From the NCBI GenBank assembly GCA_003694495.1, contig RFJO01000059.1:1-8847 (forward strand): 8,847 nt of DNA. The letters are read 5' to 3'. The position numbers were made by a program, and so were the translations under genes. Numbering within the stretch: the stretch's first letter is position 1; each line of letters starts with the position of its first letter. The notes under the pieces are model-generated. The model was not told the DNA's origin and made no database searches. It saw nothing but the letters and a program-made list of their open reading frames with translations. Below are positions 1 to 6,244 of this stretch, piece after piece. The DNA comes from Candidatus Woesearchaeota archaeon. Lineage in GTDB: Archaea > Nanobdellota > Nanobdellia > SCGC-AAA011-G17 > GW2011-AR17.

Positions 1-264
1 ATTGAAGGTTGCAGGGATATGATTAGTTCTAGGGTTAAGAAAAAGACCAAAACGCAGATGTTGTATGATTTTGTTACAAAGAAAGATTTCAGGAAATGGA
101 TAATTGTTGCAATAATAGTAACACTAATTTTTGCAACCTTGCTTACAGCTTTGCTTGTCAAACCCAAAAAGCCAAAAAAGCCGTTGGAGCATAAACCAAG
201 GAAAAAGGTTAGGATGAGGTTTGTGCCGAGAGGTATGGCGTGGCAGAGGGGGAAGAAATTATAG
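1..264 (+). CDS. Small basic single-pass membrane protein, function unknown (5' end uncertain)
   Basis: I do not recognise this protein. From the ATG at 19 it is 81 residues. A lysine/arginine-rich head (residues 1-26) precedes one hydrophobic segment (about 27-47, starting KWIIVAIIV). A strongly basic tail follows (48-80), with KPKKPKKP-type Lys-Pro repeats and more Arg/Lys clusters. Both flanks are positive, so topology cannot be read from charge, and a tail this basic could touch nucleic acid or acidic lipids (inference). The frame stays open upstream to base 1 (codons for I-E-G-C-R-D before the ATG), so the real start may lie outside the window. The expected TATA position for a start at 19 is also outside. 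It converges with the next gene, with only 12 bases between their stop codons. Alternatives are a membrane-tethered small protein or the C-terminus of a longer membrane protein. Confidence 0.55.
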   Translation: MEGCRDMISSRVKKKTKTQMLYDFVTKKDFRKWIIVAIIVTLIFATLLTALLVKPKKPKKPLEHKPRKKVRMRFVPRGMAWQRGKKL

Positions 265-276
265 CTAATGTGAATT

Positions 277-690
277 TCAAATTTTTAAAACTTCGTACCC
301 AATCATTTCAAAATGTTCTATGACGTCTTTTTGAACGTTATCTTTTAACGCGAGCAAAATTAAGGGGTACCTTGTATTAATGTCCATTAACAGCTTTTTT
401 TCTGCAACAACTTCTTCGGCAAGATTATTAATCTTTTTCTTTGGAGCGTGCGTGATTACAAGGTGGTCAAGGCTTGAACGCTTTTTGTGATATGATAGAT
501 TTAATTCTTTTGAATCTTTATAGAACCCGATCTTATCAATTTCATTCATGAACGGATGGCTCAAATACGTGCCGAAAGCTAACAACCTGTTTGAAGGGCC
601 AGGACGGTACATGAAAGTTCTCTTAAACTTAAATATGACAGAACCAATACGGTAATATGAAAAATGTAACGCTACAACATCATCAATCAT
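277..690 (-). CDS. Conserved-looking hypothetical protein downstream of gatB
   Basis: I do not recognise this family. I chose the ATG at 690, which gives 137 residues starting MIDDVVALHF. The longer reading begins at a TTG at 747, inside gatB, and would overlap it by 38 bases. No ribosome-binding site is visible at 690. The sequence at -31 to -24 (ATTAATAA) is a weak TATA-like match, so it may have its own leaderless start or be co-transcribed with gatB, whose stop lies 19 bases upstream. The protein is mixed alpha/beta in appearance. It has a basic N-terminal half (KFKRTF, residues 21-26), a central YHKKRSS, THAPKKK at 80-86, and a predicted helix around 88-103. It has no signal peptide, membrane segment or cysteine cluster, so it is probably cytosolic and could bind RNA or another protein (inference). 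Its position after gatB suggests, but does not prove, a link to translation. Confidence 0.65.
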   Translation of the reverse strand: MIDDVVALHFSYYRIGSVIFKFKRTFMYRPGPSNRLLAFGTYLSHPFMNEIDKIGFYKDSKELNLSYHKKRSSLDHLVITHAPKKKINNLAEEVVAEKKLLMDINTRYPLILLALKDNVQKDVIEHFEMIGYEVLKI

Positions 691-709
691 AACTTTATGT
701 ATGTTTTGT

Positions 710-2074
710 TTACTTATTAATTTTTCTTTTAAGGATTTCTTTTGCAATATCAGGAGAAGCTTTGCCTTTTGACAATTTCATAACCTGTCCCATTAAAAAG
801 TTTAACGCATTTTCTTGTCCGGACTTGTAATCTTCTACTGCTTTTGGGTTGGAAGAAATAACGCTGTCACAAAGTGATTCGATCTCGGATTCGTCTGACA
901 CAGCTGTAAGAGAATTATCTTTAATATATTTTTCTACATTGAAAGATGAATCTTTAATAAGCTTTTTCATTATATCTTTGGCAACTTTGTCAGTAATCTT
1001 TTTTTCAAAAAACAGTTTTAGCAATTTTATGAACTCTTTTGAGTTAAATGTTATGTTGTTGAGCTTAACCTTGTTTAATGATAAATGACGTACCAGTTCT
1101 TGTCTGATCCATTTTGCAGCCCTGACAGGGTTGACATGCATTGAAACTTTCTCGAAAAGTTCGGCTACGCCTTTGTCGCTTGCGATAACTTCTGCATCGT
1201 TTAAACTTAACCCGAAATCTTTGATATATTTTTTTATCTTCTCTAGCGGCAACTCAGCAAGGTCAACCTTGATGTTGTCCATTAGTTCATTGCTTATCTC
1301 AAACATTGGCAGGTTTGGTTCAGTGATGTAACCGTAATCGTCTTCGTTTTCTTTTGTACGCATTTGGTATGTTATGCCTTTTTCAGAGTCCCAGCCTCTT
1401 GTCTCTTGCACGGCTTGATGCTGTTGTTGCCTTTCAACTTCGTATTCAATGACCCTTTTTACGTCGTTCATGCCGTTAACGTTTTTTACTTCAACCCTAG
1501 AACCATTGTTGATTGATATGTTAACATCGCACCTTAACGATGATTCAGATTCGCGTTCGTACACGTCCAAATACTCTAATGTCCAGATTAAGTTTCTTAA
1601 AAATTCTTTTGCTCTGTCAGCAGAAGTTAATTCAGGTTCAGTGACAATCTCTATCAACGGCACGCCTGAACGATTGTAGTCCACTAAAACATAACCAGCT
1701 TTGTGGATAAGCTTGCCAGGATCTTCCTCGATGTGCAACCTTTTTATAGTGATGCCGTCAAAAAAACCTTTGCCGGCTAACGGGAACTCGTATTGTGTGA
1801 CCTGGAAATTGTTAGGCAAGTCAGGAAAAAAATAGCTTTTCCTGGAGAATACCATGGCAGGGTTAATCTGACAATTCATGGCTAGAGCAACCTTTAACGC
1901 TTTCATGACTGCTTGTTTGTTTAGCACTGGTTTTGCACCGGGGTGGCCAAGGCAGACTGGGCAAGTTAAAGTGTTGGGTTCTTCGTTGGCTTTGTTTTCA
2001 CAGCCGCAAAAGAGTTTAGATTTAGTGTTAAGCTGGCAATGAATTTCTAACCCGATTTTGATGTTGTTTACCAT
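710..2074 (-). CDS. gatB: Aspartyl/glutamyl-tRNA amidotransferase subunit B (GatB)
   Basis: GatB is the tRNA-binding and phosphorylating subunit of the GatCAB amidotransferase. It activates the side chain of Glu- or Asp-tRNA with ATP so that GatA-derived ammonia can convert it to Gln- or Asn-tRNA. The 454-residue protein starts with the family signature GLEIHCQLNTKSKLFCGC (residues 8-25), where the usual HVQL reads HCQL. A four-cysteine zinc site, C23/C25 and C38/C41, follows. Other GatB landmarks are RKSYFFPDLP (78-87), HIEEDPGKL (114-122), SLRCDVNIS (179-187) and a TEPNLP stretch (251-256). The helical and YqeY-like tail occupies roughly residues 290-454. There is no AspRS-like insertion, so this is GatB and not the archaeal paralogue GatE; gatA and gatC next door agree. 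The ATG overlaps the gatA stop by 7 bases and has a GTGAGG Shine-Dalgarno sequence 5 bases upstream. It is slightly shorter than typical (about 475). Confidence 0.97.
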   Translation of the reverse strand: MVNNIKIGLEIHCQLNTKSKLFCGCENKANEEPNTLTCPVCLGHPGAKPVLNKQAVMKALKVALAMNCQINPAMVFSRKSYFFPDLPNNFQVTQYEFPLAGKGFFDGITIKRLHIEEDPGKLIHKAGYVLVDYNRSGVPLIEIVTEPELTSADRAKEFLRNLIWTLEYLDVYERESESSLRCDVNISINNGSRVEVKNVNGMNDVKRVIEYEVERQQQHQAVQETRGWDSEKGITYQMRTKENEDDYGYITEPNLPMFEISNELMDNIKVDLAELPLEKIKKYIKDFGLSLNDAEVIASDKGVAELFEKVSMHVNPVRAAKWIRQELVRHLSLNKVKLNNITFNSKEFIKLLKLFFEKKITDKVAKDIMKKLIKDSSFNVEKYIKDNSLTAVSDESEIESLCDSVISSNPKAVEDYKSGQENALNFLMGQVMKLSKGKASPDIAKEILKRKINK

Positions 2075-3429
2075 GTTTTCCTCACGTAGTCAAATATAGC
2101 ATTATCGTTGAAATGGTTGCCAACCACCATCATGCCAACAGGCAAGCCCTCAAAGTAACCAGCGTTGCTTGATAAGTGTGGCAACCCTGCAAGGTTGACG
2201 CCGACAGTTAATTGGTCCATTTTGTAAATGTCTAATGGGTTAAGGTTTTCGATGTTTTTAAGTAACGGCGGCAGGATGGGCATGGTGGGCGAAATTAACG
2301 CGTCGTAAGTTTTGAAAGTTTTTTTGTACTCGTTTATTATGGCCTGACGGACTTTAAGCGCTTTGATGTAATACGCGTCCCTGTAACCCGACATTCTTGC
2401 AAACGTGCCAATAATGATACGGCGCTTGGTTTCCTTACCTAAATTGTTGCTTCTTACCTTAGTGAACTGTTCGTTGTAAGGCATGGTTATGTCAGGTTGA
2501 GCGCCGTAACGCATGCCGCAAAACTTTGCAAGGTTGGTGGACGCTTCAGCCATGGCTATGATGGAGTAAGATGACAGGCTGTATTTTTTTGTTAACGGCA
2601 ACTCTATTTCGTCATATTCAATGTCAGATAGTTTTTTTTCTACTATTGACTTAACTTTATCATCCACATCAAAAGCTGACTTGATTACGGCCACTTTGGT
2701 TATTTCTTTTTTTTCGTTAATGTGCTCAATGCTGGTTGAATCGTTCGCGTCATGGCCTTTGATTACGTCAAACATTAACTCTACGCCGTTTAAGTCTTTA
2801 CCTATCACGCCTATCTTGTCCAAACTGCTACCGTAGTCAATCAAGCCGTACCTTGAAACGTTGCCGTAAGTTGGTGTGAAACCGTTCACGCCGCAAAAGG
2901 ATGAAGGGCAAGCTATCGAGCCGCCAGTGGATTCGGCTAAGGATAAATGCACAAGGTTGGACTTGGCTGCAACGCCTGCAGCGCCGCCTGAACTCCCGCC
3001 GCAACTGCGTAATGGGTCTACAGGGTTTAACGGAACCTTGAAACTTTTACCTACATTGACAGAAAAACTGCCGAACCCGAACTCGTCCTGCACAGTTTTG
3101 CCGATTATGATGGCGCCTTCGTTGATAAGTTTTTGCACCACGGTGGCGTGAAACACAGGCTTGTAGCCTTTCAAGATGTCAGAAGATGAAGTTGTTTCCA
3201 CGCCTTTAACGCAAATGCAATCTTTTACTGACACAGGCACACCGGCAAGCTTGCCTTTAGGATTATTTTTAACCATTTTTGCCAGGCCTATTGCAAGGTC
3301 TGAACAGATTGTAGTGTAATAGTTGTAAGCTGAATTGATGCGTTCAGCTTCCTCCAAGACGTTTTCGATGTATTCTACAACGTCAATGTTGCCGGACTTG
3401 ACATTTTCAACATAGTCATGAACGTTCAT
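2068..3429 (-). CDS. gatA: Aspartyl/glutamyl-tRNA amidotransferase subunit A (GatA, amidase)
   Basis: GatA is the glutaminase subunit of GatCAB and supplies ammonia through a channel to GatB. The 453-residue protein carries the amidase-signature fold with the Ser-cisSer-Lys triad readable as K69 (GVPVSVKDC), S147 (CGGSSGG) and S171 (STGGSI). These are spaced as in characterised GatA proteins. The block CGVNGFTPTYG...SRYGLIDYGSSLD (179-204) is typical of GatA rather than of general amidases, as is the C-terminal NLAGLPHLSSNAG segment. An oddity is that the usual SDTGGSIRQPA reads ESTGGSIACPS: the nearly invariant Arg after GGSI is Ala173, and Asp is Ser167. The protein is a little shorter than the usual 470-485. 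The ATG shares an ATGA overlap with the gatC stop and is preceded by AAAGGT, with AGG 7 bases from the ATG. The immediate neighbours gatC and gatB confirm the complex. Confidence 0.96.
   Translation of the reverse strand: MNVHDYVENVKSGNIDVVEYIENVLEEAERINSAYNYYTTICSDLAIGLAKMVKNNPKGKLAGVPVSVKDCICVKGVETTSSSDILKGYKPVFHATVVQKLINEGAIIIGKTVQDEFGFGSFSVNVGKSFKVPLNPVDPLRSCGGSSGGAAGVAAKSNLVHLSLAESTGGSIACPSSFCGVNGFTPTYGNVSRYGLIDYGSSLDKIGVIGKDLNGVELMFDVIKGHDANDSTSIEHINEKKEITKVAVIKSAFDVDDKVKSIVEKKLSDIEYDEIELPLTKKYSLSSYSIIAMAEASTNLAKFCGMRYGAQPDITMPYNEQFTKVRSNNLGKETKRRIIIGTFARMSGYRDAYYIKALKVRQAIINEYKKTFKTYDALISPTMPILPPLLKNIENLNPLDIYKMDQLTVGVNLAGLPHLSSNAGYFEGLPVGMMVVGNHFNDNAIFDYVRKTW
2080..2085 (-). promoter_or_regulatory. 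Shine-Dalgarno sequence of gatB
   Basis: GTGAGG, read on the minus strand, lies 5 bases (AAAAC) before the gatB ATG and inside the end of gatA. GAGG is complementary to the anti-SD of 16S rRNA. It fixes the gatB start and contrasts with the first genes of units here, which show no leader. Translation of gatB is probably re-initiated at the gatA stop. Confidence 0.65.
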
Positions 3430-3710
3430 TTTAATACCTTTGGCCCCTTGAAATAATTGTCTTTCTTGTTTTTTGCGTTGGATAATGCTTCAGATGGCGA
3501 TAAAGATGGTTCAACAATGTCGCCACGGTAAACGTTTTTAATGCTTATAGGGTGAAACGCTGGTTCAATGTCTTCTTTGAACTCGTTTAAAATGCTAAAG
3601 TATTCTAAAACATCGTTCAGTTGCGGAAGAAACTCGTTAACCTCTTCTTCGGTTAACTCAAGCCTTGCATTCTTTGCAATCTTTTGCATTACGTTTTTAT
3701 CAATTTTCAT
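3426..3710 (-). CDS. gatC: Aspartyl/glutamyl-tRNA amidotransferase subunit C (GatC)
   Basis: GatC is the small subunit that wraps around the GatA-GatB interface and stabilises the amidotransferase. The 94-residue protein has the family's usual length. It shows the expected plan: an N-terminal helix pair with ARLELTEEE (residues 15-23) and QLNDVLEYFSIL (30-41), then an extended belt with EPAFHPI (48-54), YRGDIVEPSLSPSEAL (61-76), and a closing FKGPKVL (87-93). The start codon overlaps the alaX stop in an ATGA. I see no Shine-Dalgarno sequence in front (GACATGATAAA), so translation is probably coupled to alaX. The gene order C-A-B matches the common operon order. Nothing is truncated or unusual. 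Confidence 0.95.
   Translation of the reverse strand: MKIDKNVMQKIAKNARLELTEEEVNEFLPQLNDVLEYFSILNEFKEDIEPAFHPISIKNVYRGDIVEPSLSPSEALSNAKNKKDNYFKGPKVLK
3436..3441 (-). promoter_or_regulatory. Probable Shine-Dalgarno sequence of gatA
   Basis: AAAGGT on the minus strand, inside the last codons of gatC. Its AGG lies 7 bases before the gatA ATG. The match is moderate, and coupling through the ATGA stop/start overlap probably contributes as well. Confidence 0.45.
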
Positions 3711-4825
3711 TTTATCATGTCTTTTATGTAACCAAAAACTTTTTCAAAATCATCTGTGAATATGCTGCCTTGGGCGAACTTATCTTTGCCGCCGCCTTTG
3801 CCGTTAAACTCCTTGTAAACTTTGTCTAATGTGTCTTTGGCGTTTAAATTAACATTGTTGCCAATGGATAAAAGGATGATGTTGTTTTTATCAGTTTTGT
3901 TTATGAAACATACAACTGAATCGGGAGTAAGAAGCTCTTGCATGAACTTCATTAATGATTTGGTTTCTGTCTCTGCCAAACCGTGCTTGAACTGAACGTT
4001 GTTTATTGTTTCAGTAACATATTCAGGCTTGGCGTTCCTTGCAATGGTTTTATACTTTTCAAGGTTGATTTTTAAGTTTTTCAGCGTTGATTCAAACTTT
4101 TCATACTCTACCTCAAGGATAGAAGACGATTTTCTTAAAATTGAGGCGAAATTGTAAAGGTCGTCAATTACGTCAACCTTGAACTTGATTTCATACTTCC
4201 CTTTGCCTGAAGAGTTAAACTTGGTTACAAGGAAACCTTTAACCTCTTTAGTAGACAAACAATGCGTGCCGGAACAGGCTGAATAATCAAACGCTTTAAC
4301 TTCTATTACCCTAACCTTGTCCTCCTTAACCCTTTCAAGTTTTATTCGAAGCTGAGGGAAAGCTTGGTTGACCTTGGATTTAGCTACTATGTGCTCAATA
4401 ATGTTTAAGTCTTGATTAATGATTTCTCTTACTTTGGTCTCAGCTTGGATTAACTCTTCCCATGTTAAGTTTTCACTGAAAACGAAAACTGAGGATTCTT
4501 CAACGTCTAAAGAAATTTTGTCTAACTTTACAGAAGGAACGACTGTTTGCAATGATTTGAAAAAAATGTGTTCAGCCGTGTGCATTCTTGTAAGTTTTTG
4601 CCTTCTTTCCATATCAATTGTAGCAATAACTTCAGTGTTGACTTTTGGAACGCCTTTTGTGACTTTAACCTTAACTTTGTTGCCTTTAACATCGTACACG
4701 ACAGCTTCAAAGTCGTCGCTTATCAATGTACCATAATCGCATGGTTGGCCGCCGGAAGGTTCGCGGAACGGAGAGTTGTCCAACCCCAGCCAGTCGTTGT
4801 CTATTGATTTGATTAAGACTTTCAT
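3707..4825 (-). CDS. alaX: Alanyl-tRNA editing protein AlaX with C-terminal DHHA1 domain
   Basis: AlaX proteins are free-standing relatives of the AlaRS editing domain and hydrolyse Ser- or Gly-tRNA-Ala in trans. The 372-residue protein has an N-terminal beta-barrel region with the AlaRS-like motif SGGQPCDYGTL (residues 24-34). The zinc-binding editing core carries HTAEH (H82, H86) and CSGTH (C184, H188). A likely coiled-coil linker (about 222-265) leads to a C-terminal DHHA1 domain with the glycine-rich GKGGGKDKFAQG motif (342-353). This is the long AlaX architecture. It lacks the AlaRS aminoacylation domain, so it is not a truncated AlaRS by appearance. The 34-base gap from asnS contains a TATTTAAA box at -32 to -25, so it probably opens its own leaderless unit with gatCAB. 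It joins gatC by an ATGA overlap. Tight linkage to gatCAB suggests shared regulation of tRNA charging fidelity (inference). Confidence 0.92.
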   Translation of the reverse strand: MKVLIKSIDNDWLGLDNSPFREPSGGQPCDYGTLISDDFEAVVYDVKGNKVKVKVTKGVPKVNTEVIATIDMERRQKLTRMHTAEHIFFKSLQTVVPSVKLDKISLDVEESSVFVFSENLTWEELIQAETKVREIINQDLNIIEHIVAKSKVNQAFPQLRIKLERVKEDKVRVIEVKAFDYSACSGTHCLSTKEVKGFLVTKFNSSGKGKYEIKFKVDVIDDLYNFASILRKSSSILEVEYEKFESTLKNLKINLEKYKTIARNAKPEYVTETINNVQFKHGLAETETKSLMKFMQELLTPDSVVCFINKTDKNNIILLSIGNNVNLNAKDTLDKVYKEFNGKGGGKDKFAQGSIFTDDFEKVFGYIKDMIK

Positions 4826-4849
4826 AGAATGTAGTTAAGATGAAGTTAA

Positions 4850-4857
4850 TTTAAATA
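4850..4857 (-). promoter_or_regulatory. TATA box for alaX-gatCAB
   Basis: TATTTAAA on the minus strand at -32 to -25 from the alaX ATG, identical in sequence to the box in front of asnS. It lies directly beyond the asnS stop codon. By the usual archaeal TATA-to-start spacing, transcription would begin at or within a few bases of the ATG, which predicts a leaderless mRNA. It implies that the operon can be expressed without asnS. Confidence 0.6.
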
Positions 4858-4859
4858 AT

Positions 4860-6155
4860 TTATGGCGTAACACGTCTCATTGTGCGTGGGAACGGGATGA
4901 CTTCTTTTATGTTGCCAGAAGCGCAAAGCCAGGCGAGAAGACGTTCAACGCCCATGCCGAAACCGCCGTGCGGGACTGAACCGTACTTTCTAGTGTCAAG
5001 GTAAAATCCATAATCATCAGGGTCTTCGCCCTGCTCAATAAGACGTTGCTTGATTTTTTCCAAGTCAGGTTCACGTTCGCTGCCGCCGATGATCTCGCCG
5101 TAGCCTTCAGGCGCGAGAAAGTCGCAGCCGTGGACAACGTCTGGGTTCGATGGCGATTCTTTCATGTAAAATGCTTTAACTTTTTTCGGGTAATGGGTTA
5201 CGATCACAAAAGTGTCAAAGTTTTTTACAAGCTCGTCTTCTTCAACTGTCCTTAAATCCTTGCCCCATTCTACTTTTAAGTTGTTCTTCTCTTCCAAAAT
5301 CTTTAATGCGTCATCGTAAGTTATACGCGGGAAAGGGTTGTCAAGGCTGAGCTTAAGCTTTTCAATGTCCCTGTTAAGAATCTCTAAATCATGCTTGTTT
5401 TTTTCAAGAACATTTTTTATGACGTGCTTGATTAAACCTTCGCCAAGGTTGATAACGTCGTTAAAGTCTGCCCACGTTATCTCAGCTTCAGCGTGCCAGT
5501 ATTCGGTAAGATGCCTTGACGTCTGGGACTTTTCTGCACGGAACGACGGGGCTATGCAATAAATGTTTTCAAGGCTGAAGATTCCAGCTTCAGCGTAAAG
5601 TTGCCATGTCTGGGCAAGGTAAACAGGTTTGCCAAAATAGTTTACCTCGAACAAAGTTGAACCGCCTTCACACTGTGTGCCCTGAAAAATCGGCGACTGG
5701 AACTCGTAAAAGTTTTTGTTACGGAAATATTCGTGGATGGCGCCAAAAACAGTGCTTCTTATCTTTAATATTGCGTTCATTCTTCTTGAACGAAGCCACA
5801 AGTGACGGTTGTCAGCAAGAAACTCTTTGCTTTGGTCTTTGGTGATAGGGAAGACTTCAGAACCTCCAACCAGTTCAAGTGTAGTTGCCCGCACTTCGTA
5901 ACCAGTTGGAGCCCGAGAGTCTTCAACAATTTCCCCAGCTATCTTTATTGAACATTCAACAGATAAGTTCTCCATTACATTCCAGCTCTTAGCGTCAACT
6001 GAATCTTTTTTGACAACGCACTGGATAATGTTAGTAGAGTCGCGTAACACGATAAAACCAACTTTGCTAGATTTACGTTCGCGGTAAACCCAACCTTGAA
6101 GCGTTACGTTGCCTTTGCCTTGGTTGATTGCGTCTTGAACGAAAAAATCTTTCAT
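4860..6155 (-). CDS. asnS: Asparaginyl-tRNA synthetase (class IIb)
   Basis: AsnRS attaches asparagine to tRNA-Asn using ATP. From the ATG at 6155 it is 431 residues. An N-terminal OB-fold anticodon-binding domain (about 17-97, GWVYRERKSS..GFIVLRD) leads into the class II catalytic core. RHLWLRSRR (117-125) and GTQCEGGSTLFEV (159-171) are typical of AsnRS. Motif 2 reads FRAEKSQTSRHLTEYWHAEAE (from 205), and motif 3 reads HGGFGMGVERL (396-406). HLTEYW and the HGCDFLAPEGYGEIIGGSERE region fit AsnRS rather than archaeal AspRS. The OB-fold excludes the anticodon-domain-less AsnRS paralogue that makes free asparagine. A TTG at 6161 would add two residues and has an AAGG about 9 bases upstream. I prefer the ATG because TATTTAAA then sits at -31 to -24, as at the other promoters here. 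It is first in the leftward cluster. Confidence 0.95.
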   Translation of the reverse strand: MKDFFVQDAINQGKGNVTLQGWVYRERKSSKVGFIVLRDSTNIIQCVVKKDSVDAKSWNVMENLSVECSIKIAGEIVEDSRAPTGYEVRATTLELVGGSEVFPITKDQSKEFLADNRHLWLRSRRMNAILKIRSTVFGAIHEYFRNKNFYEFQSPIFQGTQCEGGSTLFEVNYFGKPVYLAQTWQLYAEAGIFSLENIYCIAPSFRAEKSQTSRHLTEYWHAEAEITWADFNDVINLGEGLIKHVIKNVLEKNKHDLEILNRDIEKLKLSLDNPFPRITYDDALKILEEKNNLKVEWGKDLRTVEEDELVKNFDTFVIVTHYPKKVKAFYMKESPSNPDVVHGCDFLAPEGYGEIIGGSEREPDLEKIKQRLIEQGEDPDDYGFYLDTRKYGSVPHGGFGMGVERLLAWLCASGNIKEVIPFPRTMRRVTP

Positions 6156-6178
6156 AAACAAAAAGAATTTCCTTGTGG

Positions 6179-6186
6179 TTTAAATA
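6179..6186 (-). promoter_or_regulatory. TATA box for asnS
   Basis: TATTTAAA on the minus strand at -31 to -24 from the ATG at 6155, preceded by an A-rich stretch that could act as a TFB-recognition element. The spacing predicts a leaderless transcript beginning near 6155-6158 and supports that ATG over the TTG at 6161. It forms half of a divergent promoter region with the antiporter gene. Confidence 0.65.
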
Positions 6187-6194
6187 TTTTATTG

Positions 6195-6216
6195 TATTTT
6201 TTTCAGCCAAAAAATA
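6195..6216. repeat. AT-only inverted repeat in the divergent promoter region
   Basis: TATTTTTT (6195-6202) and AAAAAATA (6209-6216) form a perfect 8-base inverted repeat around TCAGCC. It lies between the asnS and antiporter TATA boxes, and its right arm runs into the antiporter TATA. It could be a regulator site, but AT-only arms in an AT-rich promoter can arise by chance. Confidence 0.3.
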
Positions 6217-6222
6217 TATAAG
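6215..6222 (+). promoter_or_regulatory. TATA box for the antiporter gene
   Basis: TATATAAG at -30 to -23 from the ATG at 6245, preceded by an AAAAAA tract that fits a BRE-type purine stretch. It predicts a leaderless mRNA and rejects the upstream TTG at 6173 as the start, because that codon lies 42 bases before this box. Confidence 0.7.
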
Positions 6223-6244
6223 AAGAGGCGTTAAATTAAATATT

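Noticed and set aside
691..747. N-terminal extension of the gatB-downstream protein from a TTG at 747
   Set aside because: It would overlap gatB by 38 bases and uses a TTG with no ribosome-binding site, while an ATG at 690 lies just after the gatB stop.
710..2074. Possibility that the B subunit is the archaeal GatE
   Set aside because: The length of 454 residues leaves no room for the AspRS-like insertion of GatE, and the partners are gatC and gatA, not gatD.
2621..5845. Several plus-strand open frames across gatA, alaX and asnS
   Set aside because: All lie opposite strongly conserved enzymes, and their translations are low-complexity or lack recognisable motifs.
4860..6155. Possibility that asnS encodes AspRS or the AsnRS-like asparagine-forming paralogue
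   Set aside because: The HLTEYW motif and C-terminal sequence fit AsnRS, and the OB-fold domain is present, which the paralogue lacks.
6173..6244. 24-residue N-terminal extension of the antiporter from a TTG at 6173
   Set aside because: The extension runs through the antiporter TATA box (6215-6222) and the AT-rich promoter. The ATG at 6245 has the expected box-to-start distance.
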